From: Lysinibacillus irui | GTDB lineage: Bacteria; Bacillota; Bacilli; Bacillales_A; Planococcaceae | NCBI RefSeq assembly: GCF_028877475.1 | Contig: NZ_CP113527.1 | Location: forward strand, 3,589,501 to 3,653,500 | Direction of reading: 5' to 3' | Length of the DNA stretch: 64,000 nucleotides | In this document: positions 1-7,983 of the stretch, in pieces | Position numbering within the stretch: position 1 is the stretch's first letter | How the letters are laid out: each line of letters starts with the position of its first letter | Made by a program: the position numbers and the translations under genes | Notes under the pieces: generated by a model | The model's input: only the letters and a program-made list of their open reading frames with translations | Told to the model about the DNA's origin: nothing | The model's database searches: none

Positions 1-90
1 GCTGGCAACATCATCGGTATTACAATCATCGACCATGTGATTATTGGCTCAAACAAGTATCTGTCGATGAAAGAAAAAGGATACTTCTAA
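1..90 (+). CDS. RadC-like JAB/MPN-domain protein, 3' end only
   Basis: The first 29 codons in frame 1 end at a TAA stop and encode the tail of a RadC-family protein. The visible residues include IDHVIIG followed by SMKEKGYF, which match the conserved end of the RadC JAB domain. The start and the JAMM metal-binding motif lie left of the window. RadC-like proteins are common passengers of integrative elements and prophages. In Bacillus the housekeeping radC sits beside maf/mreB rather than near ssrA, so I infer that this copy belongs to the element. Its function is not firmly known even in well-studied members. Confidence 0.7.
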   Translation, partial: AGNIIGITIIDHVIIGSNKYLSMKEKGYF

Positions 91-100
91 GCTAGTAAGG

Positions 101-138
101 GGTGCGTCTATTGATTTAGACGTGCCTTTCTTTTCTTC
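101..138 (+). terminator. Intrinsic terminator after the radC-like gene
   Basis: GGTGCGTCTA pairs with TAGACGTGCC (two G-U pairs) around a 6-nt loop and is followed by TTTCTTTTCTT. It begins 10 nt after the radC-like stop. Confidence 0.7.
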
Positions 139-288
139 AATTTCATTAATGGGCTTAAGTTTGGTGTTTTGTGTACTTTCTTTTTCAGTACCACTTAAAA
201 TAGCGATAAATCAATGTTTCTGTATATTAGTATAGCCATGAAGCGCGGCTTACTTTAGCCTCTTATATTTATATACAAACTAAAGTCG

Positions 289-1332
289 CTAATTGTAACA
301 TTGGAATCTCCTTTTTCCATTTTTAAATTTCGTGAAATCAAATTCAGACACCACTAAATCAGGAATACTCGCATCTTTTACTATCTCTAATTCTGATTCA
401 ATCAAATTAGAAAATTGAGACTTAATTTTTTTAAAGCCAGATTCAGAATAAGCTTCTTTTGCATTAGTACCTAATAAAGATTTTCTAGTTGCAAAAGCAA
501 TTAAACTCGATTTTGAATTAGTTGAAATATTAAGCTTTTCAATATACTCGATTGTTTGTGCTAATTCAGTTGTCTGGTATGAGTTAGTAATCCCTAGTCT
601 TCTCAGATATCGATTCAATACAGGCAAAATTGTTGCAGAACTTAATAATTCGGTTGTGTTTTTTGTACCCTGCAACTTTCTTATTTCATTATTATTCAAT
701 TCAACCTCGTATCTAATTACTCCATTTAAAAATGGTATAAGTTTCTCGTAATTTTCATGCATCGAGTTATTTTCTAATACTTCTTCTTTTTTATCATAAA
801 GCTTTTCTTTACGTGTTTTTGCCTGCCAGATAACACTTTGAACTTGGTTACCTCCCTTTTTCATATAAACATTGAGTTTATGTTGTCGAAGTGTTGTGTT
901 ACTTGCTGCTTTTAAATATGCATTCACCTTAGCTCCAACATTAAGGTTTTTACAAATATGCAGCTTAGTCACTTTCCAAGAATCAACAGGCGGCATTCTA
1001 GAAATTACAACTGACAATTGGCGACTTATATACATTTTTAATAAACCTAATGTAAATATTAGTTCGTTATCGTCCACTTCATAAAAGTTAGTACCGTATC
1101 TTAACTTTGGCAAAGAAACTTCTACACTTAGTTTGAAATAGTTGGGGTCTGATTTCTTACAGACATATTTGATTCTTGGGCATCCAATATACTCATTATC
1201 ATAATGTTTGAATGAAACAAAGGTTTCACCATTATCAACATATTTCGTTTTATTATTCCTACTCCAATTTGCATTGTTGATTTCATCATCAGTTAATTTT
1301 AACGGAATATCGAATTTTACTGTATCTATCAT
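289..1332 (-). CDS. Gene-II/X-like (Phage_CRI family) replication initiation protein
   Basis: A 347-residue protein. I place the start at the ATG opening MIDTVKFDIP because GAGGAGG lies just upstream; a further in-frame stretch of 30 codons lacks a ribosome-binding site. The MIDTV opening, the central YGTNF segment and the later VIRYEVEL segment resemble filamentous-phage gene II and related plasmid replication proteins, which nick one strand to start rolling-circle replication. The nicking tyrosine cannot be assigned by eye. It is transcribed away from the excisionase-like and integrase genes, as in small integrated rolling-circle elements. Family assignment is moderate; the role in replicating the excised element is inferred. 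Confidence 0.6.
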   Translation of the reverse strand: MIDTVKFDIPLKLTDDEINNANWSRNNKTKYVDNGETFVSFKHYDNEYIGCPRIKYVCKKSDPNYFKLSVEVSLPKLRYGTNFYEVDDNELIFTLGLLKMYISRQLSVVISRMPPVDSWKVTKLHICKNLNVGAKVNAYLKAASNTTLRQHKLNVYMKKGGNQVQSVIWQAKTRKEKLYDKKEEVLENNSMHENYEKLIPFLNGVIRYEVELNNNEIRKLQGTKNTTELLSSATILPVLNRYLRRLGITNSYQTTELAQTIEYIEKLNISTNSKSSLIAFATRKSLLGTNAKEAYSESGFKKIKSQFSNLIESELEIVKDASIPDLVVSEFDFTKFKNGKRRFQCYN

Positions 1333-1681
1333 TATGAATATCCTCCTCAAGTACCTTAGAGTAGCCCGAAATACGAGTATTACTAAGAACTTTGTCTTTT
1401 GTTTATTGTCTATTTTAAGCAACTTATTTTATTTGGCAAATACCAAAAACCCCACAAAATCTATTGATTCTGTGAGTTTGTGGATAACTTTAATGATAAT
1501 TTGTCTTCCCTTTCGGAAAATCAAAAGAATTTATTCAATACTTAAAAAAAATGGCAAAATCGCATCGTACACTACATCAAAATCTGTTGATAATTTTTAC
1601 TATTTTCGATGCTACAATAGCAACATCAAATGGTACCAATTGAAATCTAATAAAATACAAACCTTGAAAGGAACGATTATT
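1333..1681. other. Divergent intergenic region of the element (rep / xis)
   Basis: About 350 nt without a convincing gene. It contains an inverted repeat CCACAAA / TTTGTGG (1452-1483) and AT-rich stretches. TACAAT at 1613-1618 could be a -10 box for the rightward genes; the nearest TTGATA (1587-1592) is 20 nt away, which is too far for a confident promoter. Divergent promoters and a replication origin would be expected here, but I cannot identify a nick site. Confidence 0.4.
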
Positions 1682-1933
1682 ATGAATACAGAAAGCAAAT
1701 ATTCTATCGAAGACATTGTTAATAAAACAATTTTAAAAACGCTTCACTCCATTAACTTTGAAATACATCCTAAAGAATGGATGACTCTTAAAGAGGCTGC
1801 TGCATATTCAGGTGTTTCTTATAACACTTTCATCAAATTTAGAACAATGGGATTGAAGGTGACAGAAATAGACGGGGTAAAACGTGTATCAAAGAAAGAA
1901 GTAGATCGTTTTATGGAAAGCTATAGCTTTTAA
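1682..1933 (+). CDS. Excisionase-like helix-turn-helix protein
   Basis: An 83-residue protein. The open frame extends much further upstream, but the ATG at 1682 is preceded by AAAGGA at suitable spacing and the upstream part overlaps the rep promoter region without recognisable sequence. Residues about 38-83 form a MerR/excisionase-type winged helix: MTLKEAAAYSGVSYNTF, a short wing region (VTEIDGVKRV) and SKKEVDRFME. This is the usual DNA-binding fold of Xis proteins, which steer tyrosine integrases toward excision. It lies about 105 nt upstream of the integrase on the same strand. A simple transcriptional regulator is the alternative. Confidence 0.7.
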   Translation: MNTESKYSIEDIVNKTILKTLHSINFEIHPKEWMTLKEAAAYSGVSYNTFIKFRTMGLKVTEIDGVKRVSKKEVDRFMESYSF

Positions 1934-1941
1934 TATCTTCA

Positions 1942-1996
1942 GAGAGGAATTAACTGTACCCATTCATTTATAATGGTGTTTGAGGTTAATCCTCTC
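1942..1996 (+). promoter_or_regulatory. Strong hairpin between xis-like gene and integrase
   Basis: GAGAGGA-A-TTAAC (one bulged A) pairs with GTTAATCCTCTC, and an inner CCATT/AATGG stem extends the structure. It is followed by CTTTTATATC, a weak U-rich stretch. It ends about 25 nt upstream of the integrase Shine-Dalgarno (AGGAGG). It could be an attenuator that limits integrase expression, or an RNA-processing site. Confidence 0.5.
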
Positions 1997-2038
1997 CTTT
2001 TATATCTTGCCCCCGCAACGATACTAGGAGGAATTATT

Positions 2039-3205
2039 ATGACAAAGAAGAAAGTATCACCGATTAATAGCTATAAAACTAAAAAAGGTGAAACAAGGTA
2101 TTGGTTTCCTGTTTATGCGGGCGTTGATCCATTAACAGGTAAACAAAAACGCACAAGAAGATTAGGTTATAAGACTCGTAAGGAAGCTGAATTAGCTTTA
2201 GCTCGAATCAAGCTAGAGATTGCTAATGGGACATTTCATCAAGAAAGAGCTGAAACTTATCAAGAAGTTTATGATTTATGGATAACTGCTTATGAAAAGA
2301 CGGTTGAGGAAAGTACATTTGTAAAAACGTTAAGTATTTTCAAAAATCACATCTTACCTGCAATGGGCTCATACAAAATAGAAAAAATACACGTGGATGT
2401 CTGCCAAAAGCACGTTGATGAATGGTCTAAGAAATTAAAGAACTTCCGTATGGTTAAATCCTATGCAGCAAAGGTACTTGATTTTGCAATGAAGCGCGGT
2501 TACATTCAACAGAATCCATTCACATTAATTGACATGCCTAAATCTCAGAAAAAGTCTTCTCCTTCGGCTGAAGCACAAGAAAACTTTTATACAAAAGAGC
2601 AGCTCAATACATTTTTAACTTGCTTAGAGAAGGAAACAAATTTTAAAGCATATGTATTCTTCCGATTACTTGCCTTCAGTGGTATGCGTAAAGGAGAAGC
2701 ATTCGCACTAACGTGGAATGATATTAACTTTAAAGCGAATGAAACAAAAATCACGAAAGCTCTTTCTCGCGGTAAAGATAATCGACTATATGTTAAATCT
2801 ACAAAGACAGGAGATTCTCGTTCAGTTAGTATGGATGAGAAAACAATGGGGATTTTAAAGGAATGGAAAAAAAAGCAGAAGCTAGATTATTTAAAGCTTG
2901 GTTATAACACGATGCAACCTGGACAATTGGTATTTAGCAATGAAACTAATGAGCTAATGCAACCAACGAAATCACGTAAATGGTTATTGCATGTTGTAGA
3001 AAAATATAAGTTACACCAAATCACTACACATGGATTACGTCATACGCATTGTTCACTACTCTTTGAAGCGGGTGCTACACTCAAAGAAGTGCAAGATCGA
3101 TTAGGTCATAGTGACGCCCAAACAACAATGAACATCTACGCTCATGTATCACAAAAAGCGAGAGATGGCGCTATTCAGAAGTTTGAGAACTTCTTAAACA
3201 TGTGA
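2039..3205 (+). CDS. Tyrosine recombinase/integrase of the ssrA-integrated element
   Basis: A 388-residue phage/ICE-type integrase. The ATG at 2039 follows AGGAGG; 22 upstream in-frame codons fall in the hairpin and are not used. The N-terminal 1-65 region resembles the AP2-like arm-binding domain (TRYWFPVYAGVD, then GYKTRKEAELAL). Residues about 75-170 are the SAM-like core-binding domain and 180-388 the catalytic domain. The catalytic set is visible: R217 (SGMRKGE), a beta-hairpin lysine near 254-256, H331 and R334 (HGLRH), H357 (LGHSD) and the nucleophile Y367 (NIYAHVS). It lies 142 nt from the 3' end of ssrA, a classic target of such enzymes. Confidence 0.95.
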   Translation: MTKKKVSPINSYKTKKGETRYWFPVYAGVDPLTGKQKRTRRLGYKTRKEAELALARIKLEIANGTFHQERAETYQEVYDLWITAYEKTVEESTFVKTLSIFKNHILPAMGSYKIEKIHVDVCQKHVDEWSKKLKNFRMVKSYAAKVLDFAMKRGYIQQNPFTLIDMPKSQKKSSPSAEAQENFYTKEQLNTFLTCLEKETNFKAYVFFRLLAFSGMRKGEAFALTWNDINFKANETKITKALSRGKDNRLYVKSTKTGDSRSVSMDEKTMGILKEWKKKQKLDYLKLGYNTMQPGQLVFSNETNELMQPTKSRKWLLHVVEKYKLHQITTHGLRHTHCSLLFEAGATLKEVQDRLGHSDAQTTMNIYAHVSQKARDGAIQKFENFLNM

Positions 3206-3224
3206 ACTTCCTTATATAGATTTT

Positions 3225-3258
3225 TTTGACTACGTTTTTGACTACGTTTGACTACGTT
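3225..3258 (+). repeat. Three tandem TTTGACTACGTT repeats (candidate integrase arm sites)
   Basis: TTTGACTACGTT occurs at 3225-3236, 3237-3248 and 3247-3258, the last two sharing two bases. They lie 20 nt after the integrase stop and about 90 nt from the ssrA end. Short direct repeats in this position are typical arm-type binding sites for the N-terminal domain of tyrosine integrases. Confidence 0.6.
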
Positions 3259-3280
3259 CATATGAAATTGAATGAAAATG

Positions 3281-3321
3281 AAAAAACGCCAAAACCCTTA
3301 TATATAAAGGATTTTGACGTT
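3281..3321 (-). terminator. Terminator of ssrA
   Basis: On the minus strand AACGTCAAAATCC pairs with GGGTTTTGGCGTT (G-U pairs allowed) and is followed by TTTTTTCATTTT. The G-U pairs work only on the minus strand, so it serves ssrA. It lies on the integrase side of the ssrA 3' end. Confidence 0.7.
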
Positions 3322-3347
3322 CAGTGAAATTCTATGAAATTCATTTA

Positions 3348-3700
3348 TGGAGACGGCGGGAGTCGAACCCGCGTCCAGAAACTCCAATACTTCAGCTTCT
3401 ACGCGTGTAGTTTGCCTATTTACGATTCACGTAACATTATGCCGACAAACAGGCGTCCTGTACGCTAACCTGGAAATCTCTTGCCGATGACTCAGGTGGC
3501 ACCATCGACCGTATCCCACTAAAGTTGGGCCCTACGTTCTCTACATGGGCGATAGAGAGGCAGAGCGCTTAAGAGCTTACGCTGCGAAAGCTAAGTTTTG
3601 TTGTTTGCCAGTTATTATATAACTGTCGTTGATGACGGAGCCGAGCCCTCCGACGCGCGACCAAAGCTTGAACCATCCCTGTCGAATCCGTAACGTCCCC
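3348..3700 (-). ncRNA. ssrA: tmRNA (ssrA)
   Basis: The mature RNA starts GGGGACGTTACGGATTCGAC and ends with a T-arm and acceptor strand reading GGTTCGACTCCCGCC and then GTCTCCA; the two ends pair as the tRNA-like acceptor stem. The internal reading frame encodes the tag (A)GKQQNLAFAA with a TAA stop at 3577-3579; the resume region is preceded by the usual AACTGGCAAA context. tmRNA with SmpB rescues stalled ribosomes and marks the nascent peptide for ClpXP-type proteases. After the discriminator A the genome reads TAA, so the CCA tail is not encoded and must be added enzymatically. The integrase gene lies directly beyond this end. Confidence 0.95.
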
Positions 3701-3795
3701 GGATATAATCCGGTTATAAACCGTTCGGACAACGCTGCATAATGCAGGTTGTAAATGAACATCGTATGAGTAGATGCTCACTGGCATGTAGTACT

Positions 3796-3824
3796 ATTAT
3801 AAAATAAAGAGCTTAAAATATCAA
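3796..3824 (-). promoter_or_regulatory. Sigma-A promoter of ssrA
   Basis: On the minus strand TTGATA (3819-3824), a 17-nt spacer and TATAAT (3796-3801). The start of transcription would lie near 3789, giving a leader of about 90 nt to be removed by RNase P at the mature 5' end (3700). Confidence 0.85.
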
Positions 3825-3904
3825 GTAGAGACACACTGAATAAGCTGGATCATCAACTAAAGTATTCTTATAGAGCCAAGGAAATACTGAGCATCTCTAC
3901 TTTT

Positions 3905-4828
3905 CTAACATTCTAGTTTATCGCGATTTTTTTTCCTTTGAAGAAGTCTTTCCTCTAAATTGCTTGTGCCGATTATAACGCCTGAAATAATAATTAAACT
4001 ACCGATAAATTGCTGAAGTGTAATGACTTCATGTAAAAATAAGGCCGCTCCAATTAATGCGAATACGGTATTGAAATTCACAAAAATAGCGGATTCCGCT
4101 GCACCAATGTGTTTTATACATAAATTATATAGTGTATGTCCGATCGAAGTAGCTAAAATAGCGGACATGAAAAATACGAGCCATATGAACGGACTGAAGG
4201 ATAAAAATGCCCCGTAGCTTCGGAAGCTTGTAGCGAATGTGAAAATTAATAAGATGGATGAGCCAATAAGTAGCATCCAGCCTGTCATCAGCATCGGAGA
4301 GATGACTTCAGTGGCACGACGAATTGCGATAAAGCTAAATGCCTGCAAAAAGAATGACATAAACACGAGAAAATCACCTAGCTGTAGATTGGTCAGCTCA
4401 GTAATGTCGTCTACCACTGCGAATAGCACGCCAACTCCACCGAGTGCAAAGCCAATTAATTTAGATTTTGTCATAACCGTGTCTTTGAATAGTACGGCAA
4501 TGAGAGCCGTGAAAAGTGGACTTAAGCCACTAATAATGGCCGTTTTCATGGCGGTTGTTTGAACGATGCCATATGCTAAAAAGACGTGGTGACAAATGAC
4601 GCCAAAAAAACAACCAATTAATATGTACTTAAATGGCATTCCTTTTACATAAAGCGGTTGCTTCGTTAGCTTTAAAATAATAAAAATCGTAATAGCCGCA
4701 AGAAAAATACGGGCCGTTTGTATCGTTAATGGATCGCCGTTGGAGACAATTACTTTCAGCCATGTAACATTCATTCCCCAAAGAAACATAACGAAAACTA
4801 AAATGGAATAAACCTTTGCATTTGCCAA
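3905..4828 (-). CDS. EamA/DMT-family transporter
   Basis: A 307-residue membrane protein of the drug/metabolite transporter superfamily. I choose the TTG at 4828 because AGGAGG lies 7 nt upstream; an ATG 15 codons earlier has no such site. Ten hydrophobic segments form two EamA repeats (about 5-135 and 150-295), with the typical LFLWGMNVTWLK opening and an ALFTALIAVLF segment in the first half. Such proteins usually export metabolites or amino acids; the substrate is unknown. It is probably monocistronic and reads toward ssrA. Its neighbour upstream is the terminator of the catabolic cluster, so no functional link is evident. Confidence 0.85.
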   Translation of the reverse strand: MANAKVYSILVFVMFLWGMNVTWLKVIVSNGDPLTIQTARIFLAAITIFIILKLTKQPLYVKGMPFKYILIGCFFGVICHHVFLAYGIVQTTAMKTAIISGLSPLFTALIAVLFKDTVMTKSKLIGFALGGVGVLFAVVDDITELTNLQLGDFLVFMSFFLQAFSFIAIRRATEVISPMLMTGWMLLIGSSILLIFTFATSFRSYGAFLSFSPFIWLVFFMSAILATSIGHTLYNLCIKHIGAAESAIFVNFNTVFALIGAALFLHEVITLQQFIGSLIIISGVIIGTSNLEERLLQRKKNRDKLEC

Positions 4829-4978
4829 GTTATCACCTCCTGTTTTATTCGAGCGCATGATAAGAAGTCTCATTATCTTCTACGTTCTATAGGGCAACAG
4901 ACTAACATCCGCAGCAAGACCCAAATTGAAATTCTGCCTCAATAAAGGAACATTTATAAAAAGTCTAGTAGACTATTC

Positions 4979-5028
4979 ATAAGAAAGTAGGCTGTCAGGA
5001 AAGACAAATCGCCTTCCAAACAGCCTAC
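4979..5028 (-). terminator. Terminator of the catabolic cluster
   Basis: On the minus strand GTAGGCTGT pairs with ACAGCCTAC, extended by TTGGAAGG / CCT pairing, and is followed by TTTCTT. It lies just after the DUF35 gene, the last gene of the cluster. Confidence 0.75.
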
Positions 5029-5046
5029 CATACTTCATACCCTTCG

Positions 5047-5355
5047 TTAAGCAGTTCTCACCTTTTGATAAATGTATGTTCCATTTTTAATTTCTTCAAG
5101 CTGTACGAGGTCACCGATTTGTACACTCTCTTGAATGCGTACTGTTAGCTTGGCTGTCGAATCCCTTAGCTGTACTAGTGCCACGGTATACGGTGCCAAA
5201 TGGGCGAACTCTTCTGGTGCAATGTGAATGACCGTAAAGCTATACACGGTTCCCTTATCTGAGACTTCTCGTTCGTTTTTGATTTCTTGGCGGCAGGTGC
5301 TGCAATACACTTTTTTCGTTACTGACTCCACACCACAGCATTCATAAACCTTCAT
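5047..5355 (-). CDS. DUF35 zinc-ribbon/OB-fold protein, thiolase partner
   Basis: A 102-residue protein. The N-terminal 25 residues contain a Cys-Cys pair (6, 7) and a CSTC motif (18-21), a slightly unusual zinc ribbon. The rest fits the OB-fold of DUF35, with the diagnostic GTVYSFTVIH and PYTVALVQL segments. DUF35 proteins pair with SCP2/thiolase-type enzymes and are thought to bind acyl-CoA or chaperone the active site. Here it begins 3 nt after the thiolase stop, so co-translation and a complex are likely. It is the last gene before the terminator. Confidence 0.85.
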   Translation of the reverse strand: MKVYECCGVESVTKKVYCSTCRQEIKNEREVSDKGTVYSFTVIHIAPEEFAHLAPYTVALVQLRDSTAKLTVRIQESVQIGDLVQLEEIKNGTYIYQKVRTA

Positions 5356-5358
5356 CTG

Positions 5359-6492
5359 CTACACCCTTTCTAATATGTGGACAACCGAATAAGAACCAGT
5401 GCCACCTAAATTTTGTGCAAGTGCTAATCGTGGTCGTTTTTCTAGCTGGTTTGGTGCGTTTCCGCGTAATTGCAGTACTAATTGGTAAAACTGCGCCACA
5501 CCCGTTGCGCCAATAGGATGTCCTCTCGATAAAAGACCTCCGCTTGTATTGACAGGCTTTTCTCCGTTCACGCGCGTTTTGCCTTGCTCAATAGCTAACC
5601 AGCCTTCTAATTTCGGGAAAAAACCGAGCTCTTCAATGGCTAGCATTTCTGTCATAGAGAAGCAATCGTGAATTTCCACAACATCGATATCCTCAGGACC
5701 AACCCCTGCTTTTTCATAGGCTTGCTGACCTGATATACGAATCGCTGGTAATGATAATAAATCAATGGCATCCTGCATCATCGTCGGTCCTGAAGCCTGT
5801 GCAGATGCTGCTATTTTAATATCCGATGGCTTACGAGATAACACAACTGCTGCTGCTCCATCTGTAATCGGTGAACAATCGAATAAGCCAAGTGGATCGG
5901 TAATCATGCGTGCGTTCATTATTTCTTCGAGTGTTGCTGGTTTTTGGAATTGGGCTAGTGGATTTTGTAAAGCATTTTCACGGTTTTTGAGCGCTAATTT
6001 TGCTAAATGGGATTTATTTGCACCTGTCTCATGGAAGTAGCGATTTGCGACTACGCCAAAAAATCCTGGGAAGGTTAGACCCGCATAACGTTCGTTTGTC
6101 GTCTGATCCATTGCAGAGTTAATAAATTGCGTTACAGTGGCGGTTGGCGCATGCTTCATTTTTTCTACACCGACAACTAAAACGCTTTCATATTCGCCAC
6201 TTAAAATACCTAAAATACCTTGTCTTAAAGCGATACCACCTGATGCACAGGCACCCTCTAATTTAGCTGTAGGAATAGGACCGAGCCCCAAGTCATTTGC
6301 TACAATCGCGCCTAGAATTTCTTGATTGGCTAAGCTACCTCCCATGTAGTTACCAACAAAAACCGCATCAATTTTTAAGTCTCTTGCCTCATCTAGCGCC
6401 TCTCGACTAGCAGTGAGCATTAAATCCTTCAATGAAGCATTTTCATTGTTACCGAACTTCGTCATGCTTACACTATGAACATATACTGTCAT
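5359..6492 (-). CDS. SCP2-type thiolase (acyl-CoA C-acyltransferase)
   Basis: A 377-residue thiolase-superfamily protein. The nucleophile is probably C82 (GACASGG); HDCFSMTEM and RGHPIGATG supply the catalytic histidines. The C-terminus reads NLGGTGSYSVVHIL and lacks the second cysteine (CxG) of ordinary degradative and biosynthetic thiolases, as in SCPx/lipid-transfer-like thiolases. Such enzymes cleave or form C-C bonds in acyl-CoA or 3-keto-acyl-CoA, often branched or ring-derived. It overlaps the acyl-CoA ligase by 4 nt and is followed by a DUF35 partner. The substrate is not known; the context suggests the last thiolytic step of a catabolic route. Confidence 0.85.
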   Translation of the reverse strand: MTVYVHSVSMTKFGNNENASLKDLMLTASREALDEARDLKIDAVFVGNYMGGSLANQEILGAIVANDLGLGPIPTAKLEGACASGGIALRQGILGILSGEYESVLVVGVEKMKHAPTATVTQFINSAMDQTTNERYAGLTFPGFFGVVANRYFHETGANKSHLAKLALKNRENALQNPLAQFQKPATLEEIMNARMITDPLGLFDCSPITDGAAAVVLSRKPSDIKIAASAQASGPTMMQDAIDLLSLPAIRISGQQAYEKAGVGPEDIDVVEIHDCFSMTEMLAIEELGFFPKLEGWLAIEQGKTRVNGEKPVNTSGGLLSRGHPIGATGVAQFYQLVLQLRGNAPNQLEKRPRLALAQNLGGTGSYSVVHILERV

Positions 6493-7970
6493 TGTGTCAC
6501 CTCCATATGCTGTTTTACTAGCTCGCGTTTTAAAATCTTCCCGTAGGAGCTTTTTGGTAGGGACTCTACTACGAAAATTTCTTTTGGCTTTTTAAAGCTC
6601 GCTAAATGTTGCTGACAAAGCTCGATTAAAGCTTCCTTCTCAATTTCTCCACGCCCGTTTGGCACGACATATGCGACAATGGATTCGCCCCATTTGTCAT
6701 CAGGAATACCAATTACACATGTTTCCTTGACGAATTCATGCTTGTTCAACACTTCCTCTACTTCGCGAGGATAGATATTAACGCCACCTGAAATAATGAC
6801 CTCCTTCTTACGGTCAACGATATATAGGTAGCCATGCTCATCTAGTTTGCCTAAATCGCCTGTATGAAGCCAGCCGTCACGCAATGTTTCCGCTGTCGCC
6901 TTTTCGTTATTCCAATAGCCCTGCATAATAAGTGGACCCTTTGCTGTAATTTCACCTATTTCTCCTACTGGACATTCATTGCCCTCAGCATCCACTATTT
7001 TCACATCAACAAATGGTCCAACTCTGCCACATGAATCAAGGCGAGATGGTAAATCCTCACGTGGCATCATAGAAATGCACATCGGCCCTTCTACTTGACC
7101 ATAGGTTTCTACAAATTTTGTTCCTACTTTATCTAGTGCCTCTTGTAACTTAGCAGCAGCAATGGGTGAACCTGCCATATTAATCGATTTAATGGTATGA
7201 AGCTTCTGCGGGTTGAACTGATCGTGCTGAATCATTAAGTTGACCATCGTTGGTACTAGGAAAATGATTGAAATACGGTCCTGCTCTAATAAATGAACAA
7301 ATTGCTCTGGCTCAAATTTATCGTAGACAACTTGTGTTAAGCCATAGAGCCATGCCACGTGACTTAAAAAGTTTGCCCCGTGTGTGAGTGGTGCAACGTG
7401 ACCGAGCATATCCGTATAGTCAACCTCACACGCCATTGCTAATGACAAGGCTCCACTGACCATATTGCGATGTGATAGCATAACGCCCTTCGGATTGCCT
7501 GTCGTTCCGGAAGTATACATAATGGCCATTGTATCATTCTCATCTACTTCATTTTCATGGGACTGGCCTTCAAATTGTTTCACTACTTGCTCATACGGTT
7601 CTCCACAATAAAGAATTGGAAAATCAATTTGCAGCGGAACAATTAATGACTTTTCACCAATAATCAGACTCATACCTGAATCCTTCACCTGATAATCATG
7701 TTCTTTCGGATGCAAACGGTAATTCAGCGGTACTTTAATAAGACCATATAAAGAAACAGCTACATCAAGCTCAATATGCTCTAATCGATTGGACATTAAA
7801 ATACCTACGCGCTCGCCCTTTTGTAAGTTCAGGCTTTTAAAATAAGCTGTTAGTGCATAGGCTCGTTCCATTAATTCGGCATAGGAAATCGCACGGTCTT
7901 TGAATTTAACTGCTATTTTATCTGGATACGCTCGAGCGGATTTCAGTGCTAGTTGGCCAATTGTACTCAT
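6489..7970 (-). CDS. AMP-forming acyl-CoA synthetase/ligase
   Basis: A 493-residue ANL-superfamily enzyme. The phosphate-binding loop reads YTSGTTGNPKGV (about 152-163), the A5 motif is ETYGQVEG, and the hinge and C-terminal domain carry GDLGKLDEHGYL, DRKKEVIISGGVNIYP and the catalytic lysine near PKSSYGKIL. It activates a carboxylate to an acyl-AMP and then to the CoA thioester. Its relatives act on medium-chain, aryl or cyclic acids, and the motif alone does not fix the substrate. It is coupled by a 4-nt overlap to the thiolase and lies 13 nt after the PPC gene. Confidence 0.85.
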   Translation of the reverse strand: MSTIGQLALKSARAYPDKIAVKFKDRAISYAELMERAYALTAYFKSLNLQKGERVGILMSNRLEHIELDVAVSLYGLIKVPLNYRLHPKEHDYQVKDSGMSLIIGEKSLIVPLQIDFPILYCGEPYEQVVKQFEGQSHENEVDENDTMAIMYTSGTTGNPKGVMLSHRNMVSGALSLAMACEVDYTDMLGHVAPLTHGANFLSHVAWLYGLTQVVYDKFEPEQFVHLLEQDRISIIFLVPTMVNLMIQHDQFNPQKLHTIKSINMAGSPIAAAKLQEALDKVGTKFVETYGQVEGPMCISMMPREDLPSRLDSCGRVGPFVDVKIVDAEGNECPVGEIGEITAKGPLIMQGYWNNEKATAETLRDGWLHTGDLGKLDEHGYLYIVDRKKEVIISGGVNIYPREVEEVLNKHEFVKETCVIGIPDDKWGESIVAYVVPNGRGEIEKEALIELCQQHLASFKKPKEIFVVESLPKSSYGKILKRELVKQHMEVTQ

Positions 7971-7983
7971 TTATCTTTCCCCC

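Noticed and set aside
140..155. Possible second attachment site (TTTCATTAATGG resembling TTCATTTATGG at the ssrA end)
   Set aside because: Only a short AT-rich partial match; it lacks the diagnostic GGAGACGGCGGGAG part of the ssrA 3' end.
3569..3787. Two open frames on the minus strand inside and upstream of ssrA
   Set aside because: They lie within tmRNA; the only translated part is the tag peptide.
4829..4986. Guanidine or other riboswitch upstream of the EamA gene
   Set aside because: No conserved ykkC-type or other aptamer motif; only a short AGTCTA/TAGACT inverted repeat is visible.
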